Under the pieces are notes generated by a model. That model worked only from the letters and a program-made list of their open reading frames with translations. It made no database searches and was not told where the DNA came from. DNA of 64,000 nt from Peptococcaceae bacterium BRH_c4b (GTDB lineage Bacteria > Bacillota > Desulfotomaculia > Desulfotomaculales > Desulfocucumaceae). The stretch lies in contig LADO01000005.1 in NCBI GenBank assembly GCA_000961595.1, forward strand, positions 1 to 64,000, in the 5' to 3' direction. Shown in pieces: positions 1-8,385 of the stretch (position 1 is its first letter; every line of letters begins with the position of its first letter). Made by a program: the position numbers and the translations under genes.

Positions 1-141
1 TCCTATTTGGAACAAAACTATTACCTGTTTGATTATCGAGATGATGTAATAAAGTCTTTTGAGTCTGTCTTTGATTTTGACTTAAGTAAAAAAGTTATGT
101 CCCAGGCCGAGATTAAAAAAATTTTGCAATACAAAAAATAA
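1..141 (+). CDS. C-terminal end of an unidentified protein (partial)
   Basis: An open frame enters from the left edge and stops at a TAA after 46 codons, ending ...IKKILQYKK. It is rich in Lys, Asp and aromatic residues. A terminator hairpin follows within 40 bases, which supports it as a real gene end. The start and most of the protein lie outside the window. I do not recognise the family from this fragment. Confidence 0.55.
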   Translation, partial: SYLEQNYYLFDYRDDVIKSFESVFDFDLSKKVMSQAEIKKILQYKK

Positions 142-176
142 CTGTAAATACACTACAACTTTATGACAAAAAAAGA

Positions 177-220
177 AACCCGCTAGCTCTTGATAACTCT
201 AGGCTAACGGGTATTTTTTA
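177..220 (+). terminator. Rho-independent terminator
   Basis: A stem of about 10 bp (ACCCGCTAGC pairing with GCTAACGGGT, one wobble) is followed by ATTTTTTA. It closes the partial gene at the left edge. Confidence 0.75.
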
Positions 221-386
221 GTCATTTCTGCTGTAAAACCCAGGATACAGTCCGGACATTACAATAGACCCAGAGTATTAGCTGCAATTAAAAATTTTAT
301 AAAAATTCATTTCATTTTTTATCGTATGGAAAATTGCCATAATGGAAAAGGTTATGATAAGATAACAACAATAAGAGGTGTTGCCA

Positions 387-671
387 ATGTCAGCAGAAAG
401 CTACGACTTGATGGAGAAAAGACTGATTAAAATACTGACGGAAATATACGATATGCAGATGCGCCATTTTTTTGCCGACGACCTCATGCCGGACCTGCTG
501 GATAAAATAGGCGTGGATGAGACAGAGGCCATACTATTAATTAATGAACTGCTGGACAGAGGCTGGGTAAAATGTATCGGCGGGAAACGGAAATTCTTTT
601 TACGTCCCGGGTATATCGCAGGACTGCCCGTGGTGCTGACATCATCCGGATTGTCTGTAGTAAAGAACTAA
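387..671 (+). CDS. Small hypothetical protein, possibly winged-helix
   Basis: A 94-aa protein. The ATG at 387 is chosen over an in-frame GTG at 378 because AGAGGTG sits 6 bases ahead of it. Two helical stretches (KRLIKILTEIYDMQMRHFF and DETEAILLINELLDRGWVKC) are followed by a short basic strand region, a pattern seen in winged-helix domains, but no family is recognised. It sits alone between a terminator and the zinc-ribbon gene 70 bases downstream. The function is unknown. Confidence 0.6.
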   Translation: MSAESYDLMEKRLIKILTEIYDMQMRHFFADDLMPDLLDKIGVDETEAILLINELLDRGWVKCIGGKRKFFLRPGYIAGLPVVLTSSGLSVVKN

Positions 672-740
672 ATTTATGGCCGGACATGTACTTTTTGTCA
701 CCAGGTAACTAACTTAATCCCAATATCAGGAGGTGTAGTT

Positions 741-1181
741 ATGGAACTGTTTCATAAGCTGGGTGACAAGGCCAGGGAAATTGGCGGCAAGGCAAGGGAC
801 ATCGGGGAAAATATAGGTGAGAAGGCCAAGGGTGTGGGAGGTAAAGCCCTGGAGATTACCAAGCGTTCCGGCGAATTGATTGAGATTACAAAGTTGAAGT
901 ATGAAATATCCAGGCTGGAAAAAGAGATGGAGAATAATTTGAGCGGGCTGGGTTTGCTGGTTTATCAGAAATACCGGGGGACCGAGGGCCAGGACGAGGA
1001 AATCGAAAGGCTGTGCAAGAGTACGGTGAAGCTGGAAGAAGATATCAAGGCCGCAGAAGCTGAAATAGCCAAGCTTTCACCTAAACCGCCCTTTTGCCCC
1101 GACTGCAAGGTGGAATTGCCCCAGGGAGGCAAATTCTGCAGCTATTGCGGGAAGGAGATTTTAAAAGACGAAGAGGTGTAG
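741..1181 (+). CDS. Coiled-coil protein with C-terminal zinc ribbon
   Basis: A 146-aa cytoplasmic protein with a good ribosome site (AGGAGGTG). Residues ~1-45 are repetitive and Lys/Gly-rich (GGKARDIGENIGEKAKGVGGKA), ~45-110 are a heptad-like charged coiled coil, and the C-terminus carries two CxxC pairs (CPDC and CSYC) typical of a zinc ribbon. Such small zinc-ribbon proteins are common and mostly uncharacterised in clostridia. A composite repeat and a strong hairpin follow. The zinc ribbon is a sequence observation; binding partners are unknown. Confidence 0.75.
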   Translation: MELFHKLGDKAREIGGKARDIGENIGEKAKGVGGKALEITKRSGELIEITKLKYEISRLEKEMENNLSGLGLLVYQKYRGTEGQDEEIERLCKSTVKLEEDIKAAEAEIAKLSPKPPFCPDCKVELPQGGKFCSYCGKEILKDEEV

Positions 1182-1184
1182 AAT

Positions 1185-1374
1185 ATAAGTGAGCCTTGGG
1201 TTCGGAAGGGGTTATTCCCTGCCGAATCCTTAGAGCGAACATAAATGTATGGGGACACACCTCTCTTTGGAGTCTGGATCTAGGGTCAGAGGAATGTCCC
1301 CAACTAAACGAGCTTTACAGCCTGTTGATCCCCGACCTTCGCGGACGGGGTCTTACAGGCTGTTAGCGAGATAA
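1185..1374 (+). repeat. Composite structured repeat, copy 1 (hairpin A + REP + hairpin C)
   Basis: About 190 bp nearly identical to 56242-56429. Module A is a hairpin (GGGTTCGG pairing with CCGAATCC by one wobble, plus an inner stem). The middle is a REP-like palindrome (1251-1301, GGGGACACACCTC...GAGGAATGTCCCC). Module C is a hairpin with ACAGCCTGT pairing with ACAGGCTGT around CCCCG...CGGGG. Module C recurs alone at 57360-57422. No ORF spans it. Confidence 0.85.
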
Positions 1375-1411
1375 AGAGGAACCGCGGCTTAGCCGCGGTT
1401 CCTCTGGTTTT
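1375..1411. terminator. Long perfect hairpin, probable terminator
   Basis: AGAGGAACCGCGGCT pairs perfectly with AGCCGCGGTTCCTCT and is followed by GGTTTT. It directly abuts the composite repeat and lies between convergent genes, so it may serve either strand. Confidence 0.65.
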
Positions 1412-1443
1412 GACGCCTGCTGAAAGAATTTTTGTATAAGGTA

Positions 1444-1878
1444 TTATTTGGCCGCCTTCACCATGTTTCTGATAACCTCCGGGTCTGTGCCGGTGTACAG
1501 GGCTTTGGCGGAACCGTATCCCTTGGAACGGGCTTCGTTTTTGTTTATAGCCCGCAAGCCGCTGGTATTCAAATCCCTGGCCAAATGGTTAGCTCCAGAA
1601 AAAAGAAAGATGGTTCTGGTGGGCTCACCTGTTTTGCTAATATTGATGATTTTCTTGTCACCAAGATAATAAAAAACGTTCATACCCTGTTCTTTTTTCC
1701 TGATGTTCAATACTTCTCCACTGTTAATCATGCGGTCAATTTCATCCACTATTTTCATGTAATCGTTATCCTTACGGGGCGCAGGACGGCGGGGGGCGGT
1801 GGTAGTATCCGCCGTGGCCGCAACCTCCCTTTGGCCCGTGAACCTGCCAATTATAGAACTAATAATATTTTTCACCAT
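1444..1878 (-). CDS. Hypothetical protein
   Basis: A 144-aa protein. The start at 1878 (MVKNIISSIIGRF) is preferred over an upstream in-frame start because ACAAGGAGTG lies just ahead of it. Residues 1-12 are a hydrophobic/amphipathic helix, ~15-40 a Pro/Arg/Thr-rich linker, and the rest a compact domain (YMKIVDEIDRMINSGEVL, FYYLGDKKIINI). The opposite-strand frame over the same bases lacks a ribosome site. No family is recognised. Confidence 0.6.
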   Translation of the reverse strand: MVKNIISSIIGRFTGQREVAATADTTTAPRRPAPRKDNDYMKIVDEIDRMINSGEVLNIRKKEQGMNVFYYLGDKKIINISKTGEPTRTIFLFSGANHLARDLNTSGLRAINKNEARSKGYGSAKALYTGTDPEVIRNMVKAAK

Positions 1879-2060
1879 ATATAACACTCCTTGTAAATAA
1901 TTATACAGGTTTTGCAAAACCTGTCCCTATATCCTGTATATTCAACGGGGGTGATTTGTAAACCTGCCGCCGGGGTCTTAAAATGAGGATTAACTATCGG
2001 CACTTTTTACCATTTAAGGAGAGTCATATTATCGTCATAGGCAAAACTACCAACATAAAA

Positions 2061-2762
2061 TCAGGGTAGTTCCAGTTCGGCCAGGACCGGCAGGTGGTCG
2101 GAGGCGTCGCTGTCCAAAATGCGGCATGATTTGACCCGCCAGTGTGGGGAGGCGAAAATGTAGTCCAGCCCGTACCCCGGCCGGTAGGAAGGGAAGGTTA
2201 CATATCGGTCCGTAATTAAATCGCCTGTATTCTGCATTTCTCCCTGCAGGGGTAAAAATTCCGCCGAATCCTTGCCGGCATTAAAATCTCCCGCCAGTAT
2301 ATATGGTTTTGTTAAAGTGTTGGCTATGCGCAGTATTTCTTTAACCTGCTCCATGCGATCGGCGGAAGACAGTCCCAGGTGGGTGCAGAGAAAATAGAAT
2401 TTGCTATGTCTGCCGGGAGGGCATAGCAGTGTTTTTAGTAAACCTCTTTTTTCACCCTGCCCGGATAGGGGGATGTTTTGACCAGTAACGGGGTAGCGGC
2501 TCAATATAGCGTTGCCGTAACGGCATCCGCCCGGCCATTTAACGTTGGCTCCAAATAAATAATGCATGCCCAGCATCTTGCCCAGGCGCCGCGCCTGGGG
2601 AGAAAAAAAGCTGCGCGGCATAAGGAAATCCACTTCCTGCAAAGCCACCAGAAGCGCACCGGAATATTTAATTACTTCCCCGGTGCGTTTAATATCCGGT
2701 ATGTCCTGGGAATTGGCGCCGTGGTGTATGTTGTAAGTAAGTATGCTGGTGGTAAAAGACAT
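2061..2762 (-). CDS. Endonuclease/exonuclease/phosphatase-family protein
   Basis: A 233-aa metal-dependent phosphoesterase of the DNase I/APE1/IMPase-like fold. The family motifs appear in order: TYNIHHG near the N-terminus, LQEVD (metal-binding Glu), GNAILSR, THLG, AGDFN (catalytic Asp/Asn), LDYIF and SDHLPV (catalytic His). The start at 2762 follows GGGAGG in GGGGGAGGATATTAAGT; a longer in-frame start has no such site. It has no signal peptide, so it is cytoplasmic. The substrate cannot be told from sequence; the family cleaves DNA, phospholipids or sugar phosphates. Confidence 0.85.
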   Translation of the reverse strand: MSFTTSILTYNIHHGANSQDIPDIKRTGEVIKYSGALLVALQEVDFLMPRSFFSPQARRLGKMLGMHYLFGANVKWPGGCRYGNAILSRYPVTGQNIPLSGQGEKRGLLKTLLCPPGRHSKFYFLCTHLGLSSADRMEQVKEILRIANTLTKPYILAGDFNAGKDSAEFLPLQGEMQNTGDLITDRYVTFPSYRPGYGLDYIFASPHWRVKSCRILDSDASDHLPVLAELELP

Positions 2763-2963
2763 ACTTAATATCCTCCCCCTGGGAGGCCGTTCCCAGAATT
2801 CAGATCTTTTATATAACATATTATGAGCGGGCTGTATATTTTGTCCGGCGGGCGCCGTGCCGCCAGAGACATCGCCGGAGACTGGGTACTGTTACACCGG
2901 AAGCCTTTCCTGTGATATAATAACTTCCATGTAGCAGCTAATATAGTGTGCGGGTGGGTTGTT

Positions 2964-3986
2964 ATGGCACGTTTAATACTGGCCCTGGAAACGTCATGCG
3001 ACGAAACATCGGCGGCGATACTACAAGACGGCACGGAAATACTCTCCAATATAATATCGTCCCAAATTGATGTACATAAAAAATTCGGTGGGGTAGTGCC
3101 TGAGGTAGCGTCCCGCAAACACCTGGAGCTCATTAACGGTGTTATAAAAGAAGCTCTGGAGCAGGCTGGCACTGATTTCTCACGACTTTCCGCAGTGGCG
3201 GTAACCTATGGCCCCGGTCTGGTAGGGGCGCTGCTGGTGGGGGTAGCCGCGGCGAAGGCCATTGCCTATGCCAAGGATATACCCCTGCTGGGGGTAAACC
3301 ACCTGGAAGGACATCTCTACGCCAATTTTTTGGTGGAGCCTGGCCTGGAGTTCCCACTGTTGTGCCTGGTGGTGAGCGGAGGGCACACCGATTTGGTGGT
3401 GATGTCCGGGCATGGAAGCTACCAAGTGGTGGGAAGGACCAGGGATGACGCTGCCGGCGAAGCCTTTGACAAGGTAGCCCGTACCCTGGAGCTGGGCTAT
3501 CCCGGCGGTCCCCTGATTGACAGGCTGGCTACACAGGGGGATGAGGATGCCGTGGTGCTGCCCCGGGCTTATCTGGAGAAAGGTAGCCTTGATTTCAGCT
3601 TTAGTGGGTTAAAATCCGCCGTGATTAATTACCGTCACCGGTCATTGCAGCGGGGGGAAGAAATTGACCGGGCCGACCTGGCAGCAAGTTTTCAGCGGGC
3701 GGTGGTGGATGTGCTGGTGGATAAAACCCTGGAGGCCGCCGTTCGTTTCGACGTCCAGACGGTGCTGCTGGCCGGTGGGGTGGCGGCAAACCGCCGCCTG
3801 CGGGACGCCCTGGCTCTGGGGTGTAGTAATCGGGGGCTGCGTCTGGTTATTCCACCTCCTGTATTGTGTACTGACAATGCGGCAATGATTGCCTGTGCCT
3901 CTTACTATAAATTTTTACGGGGAGATTTTGCCCCCCTTACCCTGAATGCTGTGCCCGGATTGAAGCTGGGTGAGGAAAAATATTGA
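2964..3986 (+). CDS. tsaD: tRNA N6-adenosine threonylcarbamoyltransferase TsaD
   Basis: A 340-aa protein, the usual length for TsaD (formerly Gcp/YgjD). With TsaB and TsaE it transfers the threonylcarbamoyl group from TC-AMP to A37 of ANN-decoding tRNAs. Visible motifs are LETSCDETSAAI at the N-terminus, the metal-binding HLEGH, the nucleotide-binding VSGGHTDLV, LAGGVAANRRLR, and a C-terminal Asp/Asn metal motif (CTDNAAMIA). The ATG at 2964 is preferred over an in-frame GTG six codons earlier because it gives the family N-terminus. tsaB and tsaE are not in the window. Confidence 0.95.
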   Translation: MARLILALETSCDETSAAILQDGTEILSNIISSQIDVHKKFGGVVPEVASRKHLELINGVIKEALEQAGTDFSRLSAVAVTYGPGLVGALLVGVAAAKAIAYAKDIPLLGVNHLEGHLYANFLVEPGLEFPLLCLVVSGGHTDLVVMSGHGSYQVVGRTRDDAAGEAFDKVARTLELGYPGGPLIDRLATQGDEDAVVLPRAYLEKGSLDFSFSGLKSAVINYRHRSLQRGEEIDRADLAASFQRAVVDVLVDKTLEAAVRFDVQTVLLAGGVAANRRLRDALALGCSNRGLRLVIPPPVLCTDNAAMIACASYYKFLRGDFAPLTLNAVPGLKLGEEKY

Positions 3987-4026
3987 CGTATGCTGGTGAA
4001 ATGTTGTCAGTACTGGTTTGGGGGTT

Positions 4027-4173
4027 TTATCCACAACATTAAATTACCAAAATTTTACAGTATATAACCTGTACTTAATAGATTTTATCAGTATTTGCAA
4101 GGGTTAGCGGGAATTTTGCACTGAACCTACCTTGCCCGGAAAGACTGTTCTGTGGAATTTAACCTGTGGATAA
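4027..4173. promoter_or_regulatory. Two consensus DnaA boxes in inverted orientation
   Basis: TTATCCACA lies at 4027-4035 and its reverse complement TGTGGATAA at 4165-4173. They bracket an AT-rich stretch between tsaD and the radical SAM gene. Both match the E. coli/B. subtilis DnaA box perfectly. No dnaA gene is nearby. Confidence 0.5.
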
Positions 4174-4201
4174 TGTTGATAAGTCTGTTAATAACTTATT
4201 T

Positions 4202-5578
4202 ATGGGGATCTATCCTGTGGGTGAAATTGTGAAGCATAAAATGTCGAAAAAACGGCAAAACGATTTATTAATGTATAGTGCGGCACAGAGCAACATATTG
4301 CCCCTGACTTCGACCTGCAACGTGCGCTGTATTTTCTGCAGCCATCGCCAAAATCCGCCGGATGTTGATTCCCGCAGTATTTCCCCGGTTGCCGTGCAAG
4401 ATGTTGAGAACATGCTTTCATTTGTTGATCCCGGCTTACCGCTGGTGATTGGCGAGTCCGTAACCCGGATTATGGAGGGGGAGCCGTTCACACACCCCCG
4501 TATCAGGGAAATCCTTAGCCTAATTAGGAAATGCTTCCCCCGGACCCGGATCAAGATTACCACCAACGGCACCTTGCTTGAGCCAGGGCTGGTGGAATTT
4601 TTATCCTCCCTGGGTGAGTTGGAAATAACCCTTTCCCTTAACAGTGCTGCTCCCGAAAACCGGGCTATATTGATGCATGATTCTCTGGCCGGGGTAGCGG
4701 TGGGGGCGCCTGAGCTGTTAAGCAGGTGCGGGGTGGAGTATCACGGCAGTATGGTGGCCATGCCCCATGTTACCGGCTGGGAAGACATGGCGCGGACGGT
4801 CCGGGCACTGGACCGGTACGGTGCCCGGTCGGTGAGGATTTTTTTGCCGGGACACACCCGTTACGCCCCGCCCGGTTGCCAAATACCCGGCAACCTTTAT
4901 GATGAGCTGGCTAGATTTGTAGAACGAATTAAAAAAGATGTTGCGGTTCCTGTCACAGTTGAACCGCCCGGGCTGTCGGACCTGATGGCCAGGGTGGCCG
5001 GTGTGGTGCCTGGCTCACCAGCGGCCCTGGTAGGGATAAAGCCCGGTGACATTATTGAGTCCGTAAACGGTAAATCCCCAGCGTGCCGGGTGGACGCCTT
5101 CAAAAAGGTATTGAAAGCGGAGAGTCCTGAAATAACCATATCCCGAAAAGGCCAGACGATGCGTCTGGTGCTGGGCAAGAACCCCGGAGCTTTTTCGGGG
5201 CTGGTGATGGATTACGATCTGGAGCCGGGGATTGCGCGGCGTATCGTCAGGATGGTCGGAAGGCATCGCAACCGGAGGCCCCTGCTGCTGACATCGGAAC
5301 TGGGATTCAGTATTATGGCTGCGGGGCTGCATAAATTTCTCCCTGGGGAAGACATTCCAATGCTGGCGATCAAAAACCATTTTTTCGGGGGTTCCATAGG
5401 CTGCGCCGGTCTTTTAACGGTGAGCGACATGATCAAAGCCGTGGAGTTATACGCCGGGGCAACGGGTTTGTTAATCCTTCCCGCCATTGCCTTTGACCCT
5501 GAGGGGCGTGACATTACCGGATGCAGTTATATGGAACTGGCCGAAAAATTTTCAGTTGTCGTGGAAATTATTAATTAA
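4202..5578 (+). CDS. Radical SAM protein with internal PDZ-like and DUF512-like C-terminal region
   Basis: A 458-aa protein. CNVRCIFC near residue 40 is the CxxxCxxC that binds the SAM-cleaving [4Fe-4S] cluster, followed by a radical SAM barrel (ITTNGT, ITLSLNS) to ~230. Residues ~265-330 look like a PDZ domain (PGSPAALVGIKPGDIIESVNG). The last ~100 residues (LLLTSELGFSIM, FGGSIGCAGLLTVSDM) resemble the C-terminus of DUF512 proteins. DUF512 proteins usually begin with the PDZ-like part, so the order here is shuffled. The start is uncertain: a GTG at 4166 overlaps a DnaA box, and neither start has a clear ribosome site. The substrate is unknown. Confidence 0.75.
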   Translation: MGIYPVGEIVKHKMSKKRQNDLLMYSAAQSNILPLTSTCNVRCIFCSHRQNPPDVDSRSISPVAVQDVENMLSFVDPGLPLVIGESVTRIMEGEPFTHPRIREILSLIRKCFPRTRIKITTNGTLLEPGLVEFLSSLGELEITLSLNSAAPENRAILMHDSLAGVAVGAPELLSRCGVEYHGSMVAMPHVTGWEDMARTVRALDRYGARSVRIFLPGHTRYAPPGCQIPGNLYDELARFVERIKKDVAVPVTVEPPGLSDLMARVAGVVPGSPAALVGIKPGDIIESVNGKSPACRVDAFKKVLKAESPEITISRKGQTMRLVLGKNPGAFSGLVMDYDLEPGIARRIVRMVGRHRNRRPLLLTSELGFSIMAAGLHKFLPGEDIPMLAIKNHFFGGSIGCAGLLTVSDMIKAVELYAGATGLLILPAIAFDPEGRDITGCSYMELAEKFSVVVEIIN

Positions 5579-5642
5579 TCGAATATGCCTTCCTGCAAAA
5601 AGCCACCAATGCGGCGCAGGTGGTGTTCAGGTATATTAATAT

Positions 5643-5686
5643 AAAAAGAGCCGGTTCCGGGTTATGCGCCCGGAGCCGGCTCTTTT
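5643..5686. terminator. Bidirectional terminator
   Basis: AAAAAGAGCCGG...CCGGG pairs with CCCGG...CCGGCTCTTTT and has A and T tracts on both sides. It sits between the convergent radical SAM gene and the leftward permease operon. Confidence 0.85.
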
Positions 5687-5704
5687 AAGTTTTTTGTTCC
5701 TCCA

Positions 5705-6415
5705 CTATGCCTCGGCTTTCTTGGGTGATTTGCTGGTGCTAATACCCAGCCCGTCAAAGAGGAAGAAGAGGCCGAATCCATACCACAGGGTGTAGATGAG
5801 ATAGAAAGTCAGCATAAAGGTGAGCGAAGCCTTGTTGTCCTTAACATGTTTAATTTCTATGCCGTAATAATTGTAGGCGGGCTCAATACCCTTCTTCATG
5901 ACATTGTTTAGTACGCTGGATTCTTTAAACATTTCTTGCTTTTTGAATTCGTTATCCATTTTCTTGAATGAGTTGTACCAGTTATAAGTGGCTTCTCTGG
6001 CGTCATAGCCGTATTTAGCTGTTATGCTGTCGCCTTTGTTGTTATACATGGCGTCGCTGTCATTCAGGGCGGAAGCCAGTATTTTTCCATAGTCTCCCTT
6101 GACACTAACGCTGGCGCTATCCACCTTTACATCGGCCCCGGCTGATTGATATAGTTTGGCCCAATTTACTGCTTCGTCATTGCCTTTTGCCTTTAAAGTT
6201 ACATTTATGGTTTTGCCGTTTTCTTTGGTGGCCTTTTTCATTTGATCACCGATGAAATAAGCCGAGCCTTTGGACAGTGAGTTAAACATGTCGTCCGCGA
6301 ATTCCAGTCCATTTCTGCCATTTCCGAAATTGGGTGACATCATCCCTGCATAAACCAGGCAGAAGCTTATTAATAAAGCCAGCCCTATGAAAAAGGTTTT
6401 TTTGTTTCTAATCAT
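5705..6415 (-). CDS. Membrane-anchored hypothetical protein of the TauE/SafE operon
   Basis: A 236-aa protein with a hydrophobic helix at ~7-25 (FFIGLALLISFCLVYAGMM), a ~150-residue hydrophilic domain, a second membrane helix near 200-222 (LTFMLTFYLIYTLWYGFGLFFLF) and a basic tail. Its start overlaps the permease stop by ATGA, so the two are translationally coupled. The central domain (DMFNSLSKGSAYFIGD, VTLKAKGNDEAVNWAKLY) is likely outside the membrane. No named family is recognised. By context it is an accessory subunit of the putative sulfur-anion permease. Confidence 0.7.
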   Translation of the reverse strand: MIRNKKTFFIGLALLISFCLVYAGMMSPNFGNGRNGLEFADDMFNSLSKGSAYFIGDQMKKATKENGKTINVTLKAKGNDEAVNWAKLYQSAGADVKVDSASVSVKGDYGKILASALNDSDAMYNNKGDSITAKYGYDAREATYNWYNSFKKMDNEFKKQEMFKESSVLNNVMKKGIEPAYNYYGIEIKHVKDNKASLTFMLTFYLIYTLWYGFGLFFLFDGLGISTSKSPKKAEA

Positions 6416-7704
6416 TGGGTGACACCCCCTTTAGAATATAGCTGCTGTTCCGCAGATTCGGCCCTGAGCCTTGGTACGTTGCGGATGAAGGTAATGATAA
6501 TCCACAGTGCGAAGAAGGATACCAGCGCGAAGAATATTACCACACCGATATTGGCTATGATCTTTCCTGTGGCAGGTGCTAACTGGATGTATCCCATTTG
6601 GCCCATTTTTTCCGGCAGGGCAAACAGCCTGTTGGTGAAGCCCGCAAGAATCGCTAGGGCGTAGAAGGCTCTAATTTGGATACCGGGAACCACTTTGGTG
6701 GTTATGGCGCCCAACTGGATTCCTGCCAGCGAGCCAATCAACATGCCCATGGCCAGGGTGTAGAACACGTAGCCGTAAACAGCGTACTGGGAAATGGAGC
6801 CGTAGCCGGCTGTGAAGATAATCTGGAGAATATCTGTTCCCACTGTGGTAAAGGAGGATACTCCCAGGCCATATACAAACATGGGGAAGGTCAGGAATCC
6901 ACCGCCAACTCCCAGAATCGCCGCGGTAAATCCTACCACTGTGCCGCACACAGCTACGAATACACCGGATATTTTCCTTCCATCGGGTGTAATTTCCTCG
7001 TCAAAGGTAATCATCGGGGGAAGGTTGACTGATTGCAGTTTTACCGCCAGTGCTGTAAGATCCGAAGGGCCGCCATGGGCGTCCCCAGACGCATGGGCAT
7101 CCTTTCTGCTTTTGAGATAATCAGCCATGGCGTAGATCCCAAGGAACCCAAGCATTACCACATAAATTGCGCTGATTACAAAATCGCTTAACACCGGGTT
7201 ATAGTTGAACAGTGCCCTGTTTATCACGCCGCCCCCGGTAACCCCCAGTCCGGAGCCCACCAGGAAGGCGATGGCCAAACCTACGTGCACGTTACCCAAT
7301 TTTTTGTGAATTGTGGTGCCCATAATTGCTTTGGCAAAAATGTGAAACATGTCTGTACCTACGGCCAGTATGCCCTTAACGCCAAGGCTCATGAGGGCAG
7401 GTGTGATGACAAAGCCGCCGCCAGCTCCAATACATCCTGTAATCAGCCCTGCAATAACGCCAACAGCTATGGAGCCGTAGAACGTGACTGGCGAGAAGAA
7501 GGAAGGCCCGTAGGCTGATTTCCCGCCGATAAATCCGGGCAGGGCGGATGCCGCGTGGGCCATGGCCGGAATCAGTATAGGTAGTGCCAATAACAGTAGA
7601 ATAAGCATCTTCTTACGGTTTTTTATGATGGACAGGGAAGTCTCTATTTCCCATCTGGCGTGCGCCCTTGATGCATACATCAGGGCTTCGTAGTATTTTC
7701 TCAT
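6412..7704 (-). CDS. TauE/SafE-family permease (putative sulfite/sulfonate exporter)
   Basis: A 430-aa polytopic membrane protein. It has a ~30-residue hydrophilic N-terminus with a basic patch, then about eight membrane helices in two related halves. Each half holds the family's glycine-rich repeat: AGLITGCIGAGGGFVITP at ~90 and GFTAAILGVGGGFLTFP at ~260. The family moves sulfite, sulfonates or other small anions; the substrate is not fixed by sequence. The longer N-terminus and hydrophilic central loop (SRKDAHASGDAHGG) are unlike the short ~250-aa members. It lies between a CBS-domain gene and the small membrane partner in one leftward operon. Sulfur-anion transport would suit a sulfate reducer, but that is inference. 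Confidence 0.85.
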   Translation of the reverse strand: MRKYYEALMYASRAHARWEIETSLSIIKNRKKMLILLLLALPILIPAMAHAASALPGFIGGKSAYGPSFFSPVTFYGSIAVGVIAGLITGCIGAGGGFVITPALMSLGVKGILAVGTDMFHIFAKAIMGTTIHKKLGNVHVGLAIAFLVGSGLGVTGGGVINRALFNYNPVLSDFVISAIYVVMLGFLGIYAMADYLKSRKDAHASGDAHGGPSDLTALAVKLQSVNLPPMITFDEEITPDGRKISGVFVAVCGTVVGFTAAILGVGGGFLTFPMFVYGLGVSSFTTVGTDILQIIFTAGYGSISQYAVYGYVFYTLAMGMLIGSLAGIQLGAITTKVVPGIQIRAFYALAILAGFTNRLFALPEKMGQMGYIQLAPATGKIIANIGVVIFFALVSFFALWIIITFIRNVPRLRAESAEQQLYSKGGVTQ

Positions 7705-7785
7705 TTTTTCCTACCCCCTGTTTTTCTATATGCGATAACCCTTTATAGAATAAGTCCCTTGGCAAACCAAAGCATTCGGTTTAAA

Positions 7786-8385
7786 TTAATTGCCCTTGGC
7801 ACTGTTTAAAACCCAGCCATCATTTTTACCAGCTTCGATGAATTTGTTCAATGCATAAACCTGGGTCTCATCGGTAGCCACAAGATTTGATATTTCATGG
7901 AATATTTCCTGGCTCCGGATCATTCCGACGGTACGCCCATCTTCTTCCACCGGCAGGATGTTCACAGTGTGTCTTGTAATACCATAAACTGCTTTGATTA
8001 GCGGGTCATCCGCTTCAACCGTATATTGCACCGGGTGTAATATATCTTGCGCAGTTTTGTTGTCTAATGCTTCCCGGGTTCGCTCGGTGAAAAGTCCCTC
8101 CCAGAATACGGGAATTTGCCATTCGCTGCCCACGGTCCATCCCCGATATCCATTCCCCTTTAAAAACTGAGGCTCGATAGCTTCCAATAAATCGCTGATT
8201 CTAATTAAACCAGTAAGTGAATTATTATCATAAACCAGTAAGGTGGTCTGGTCCGTGCCCGTCGCTCCTGCGGAACCAATAGCTTTATTGAAGATGGTTA
8301 CGATTTTTTCAAAGCTGTCGGAGGGTGTTACTGTAAGAAAGTTTTCAAGGGAAATCATAATGTCTTTAATTTTTTTCTCGCTCAT
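7786..8385 (-). CDS. CBS-domain pair protein
   Basis: A 199-aa cytoplasmic protein with a strong ribosome site (AAAGGAGG). It contains two CBS-like units: ISLENFLTVTPSDSFEKIVTIF...LIRISDLLEAI and ILHPVQYTVEADDPLIKAVYGI...VGMIRSQEIFHEI. CBS pairs bind adenosine nucleotides and control attached or neighbouring proteins. First in the operon with the TauE/SafE permease, it may gate or report on that transporter. A protein of similar plan lies at 21036-21536. There is no fused enzyme domain. Confidence 0.8.
   Translation of the reverse strand: MSEKKIKDIMISLENFLTVTPSDSFEKIVTIFNKAIGSAGATGTDQTTLLVYDNNSLTGLIRISDLLEAIEPQFLKGNGYRGWTVGSEWQIPVFWEGLFTERTREALDNKTAQDILHPVQYTVEADDPLIKAVYGITRHTVNILPVEEDGRTVGMIRSQEIFHEISNLVATDETQVYALNKFIEAGKNDGWVLNSAKGN

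Noticed and set aside
1432-1884. A 150-aa plus-strand frame
   Set aside because: It mirrors the minus-strand gene 1444-1878, which has a good ribosome site and protein-like composition.
4027-4173. Chromosomal replication origin
   Set aside because: Only two DnaA boxes, no dnaA or dnaN, and no DnaA-trio or unwinding array recognised.
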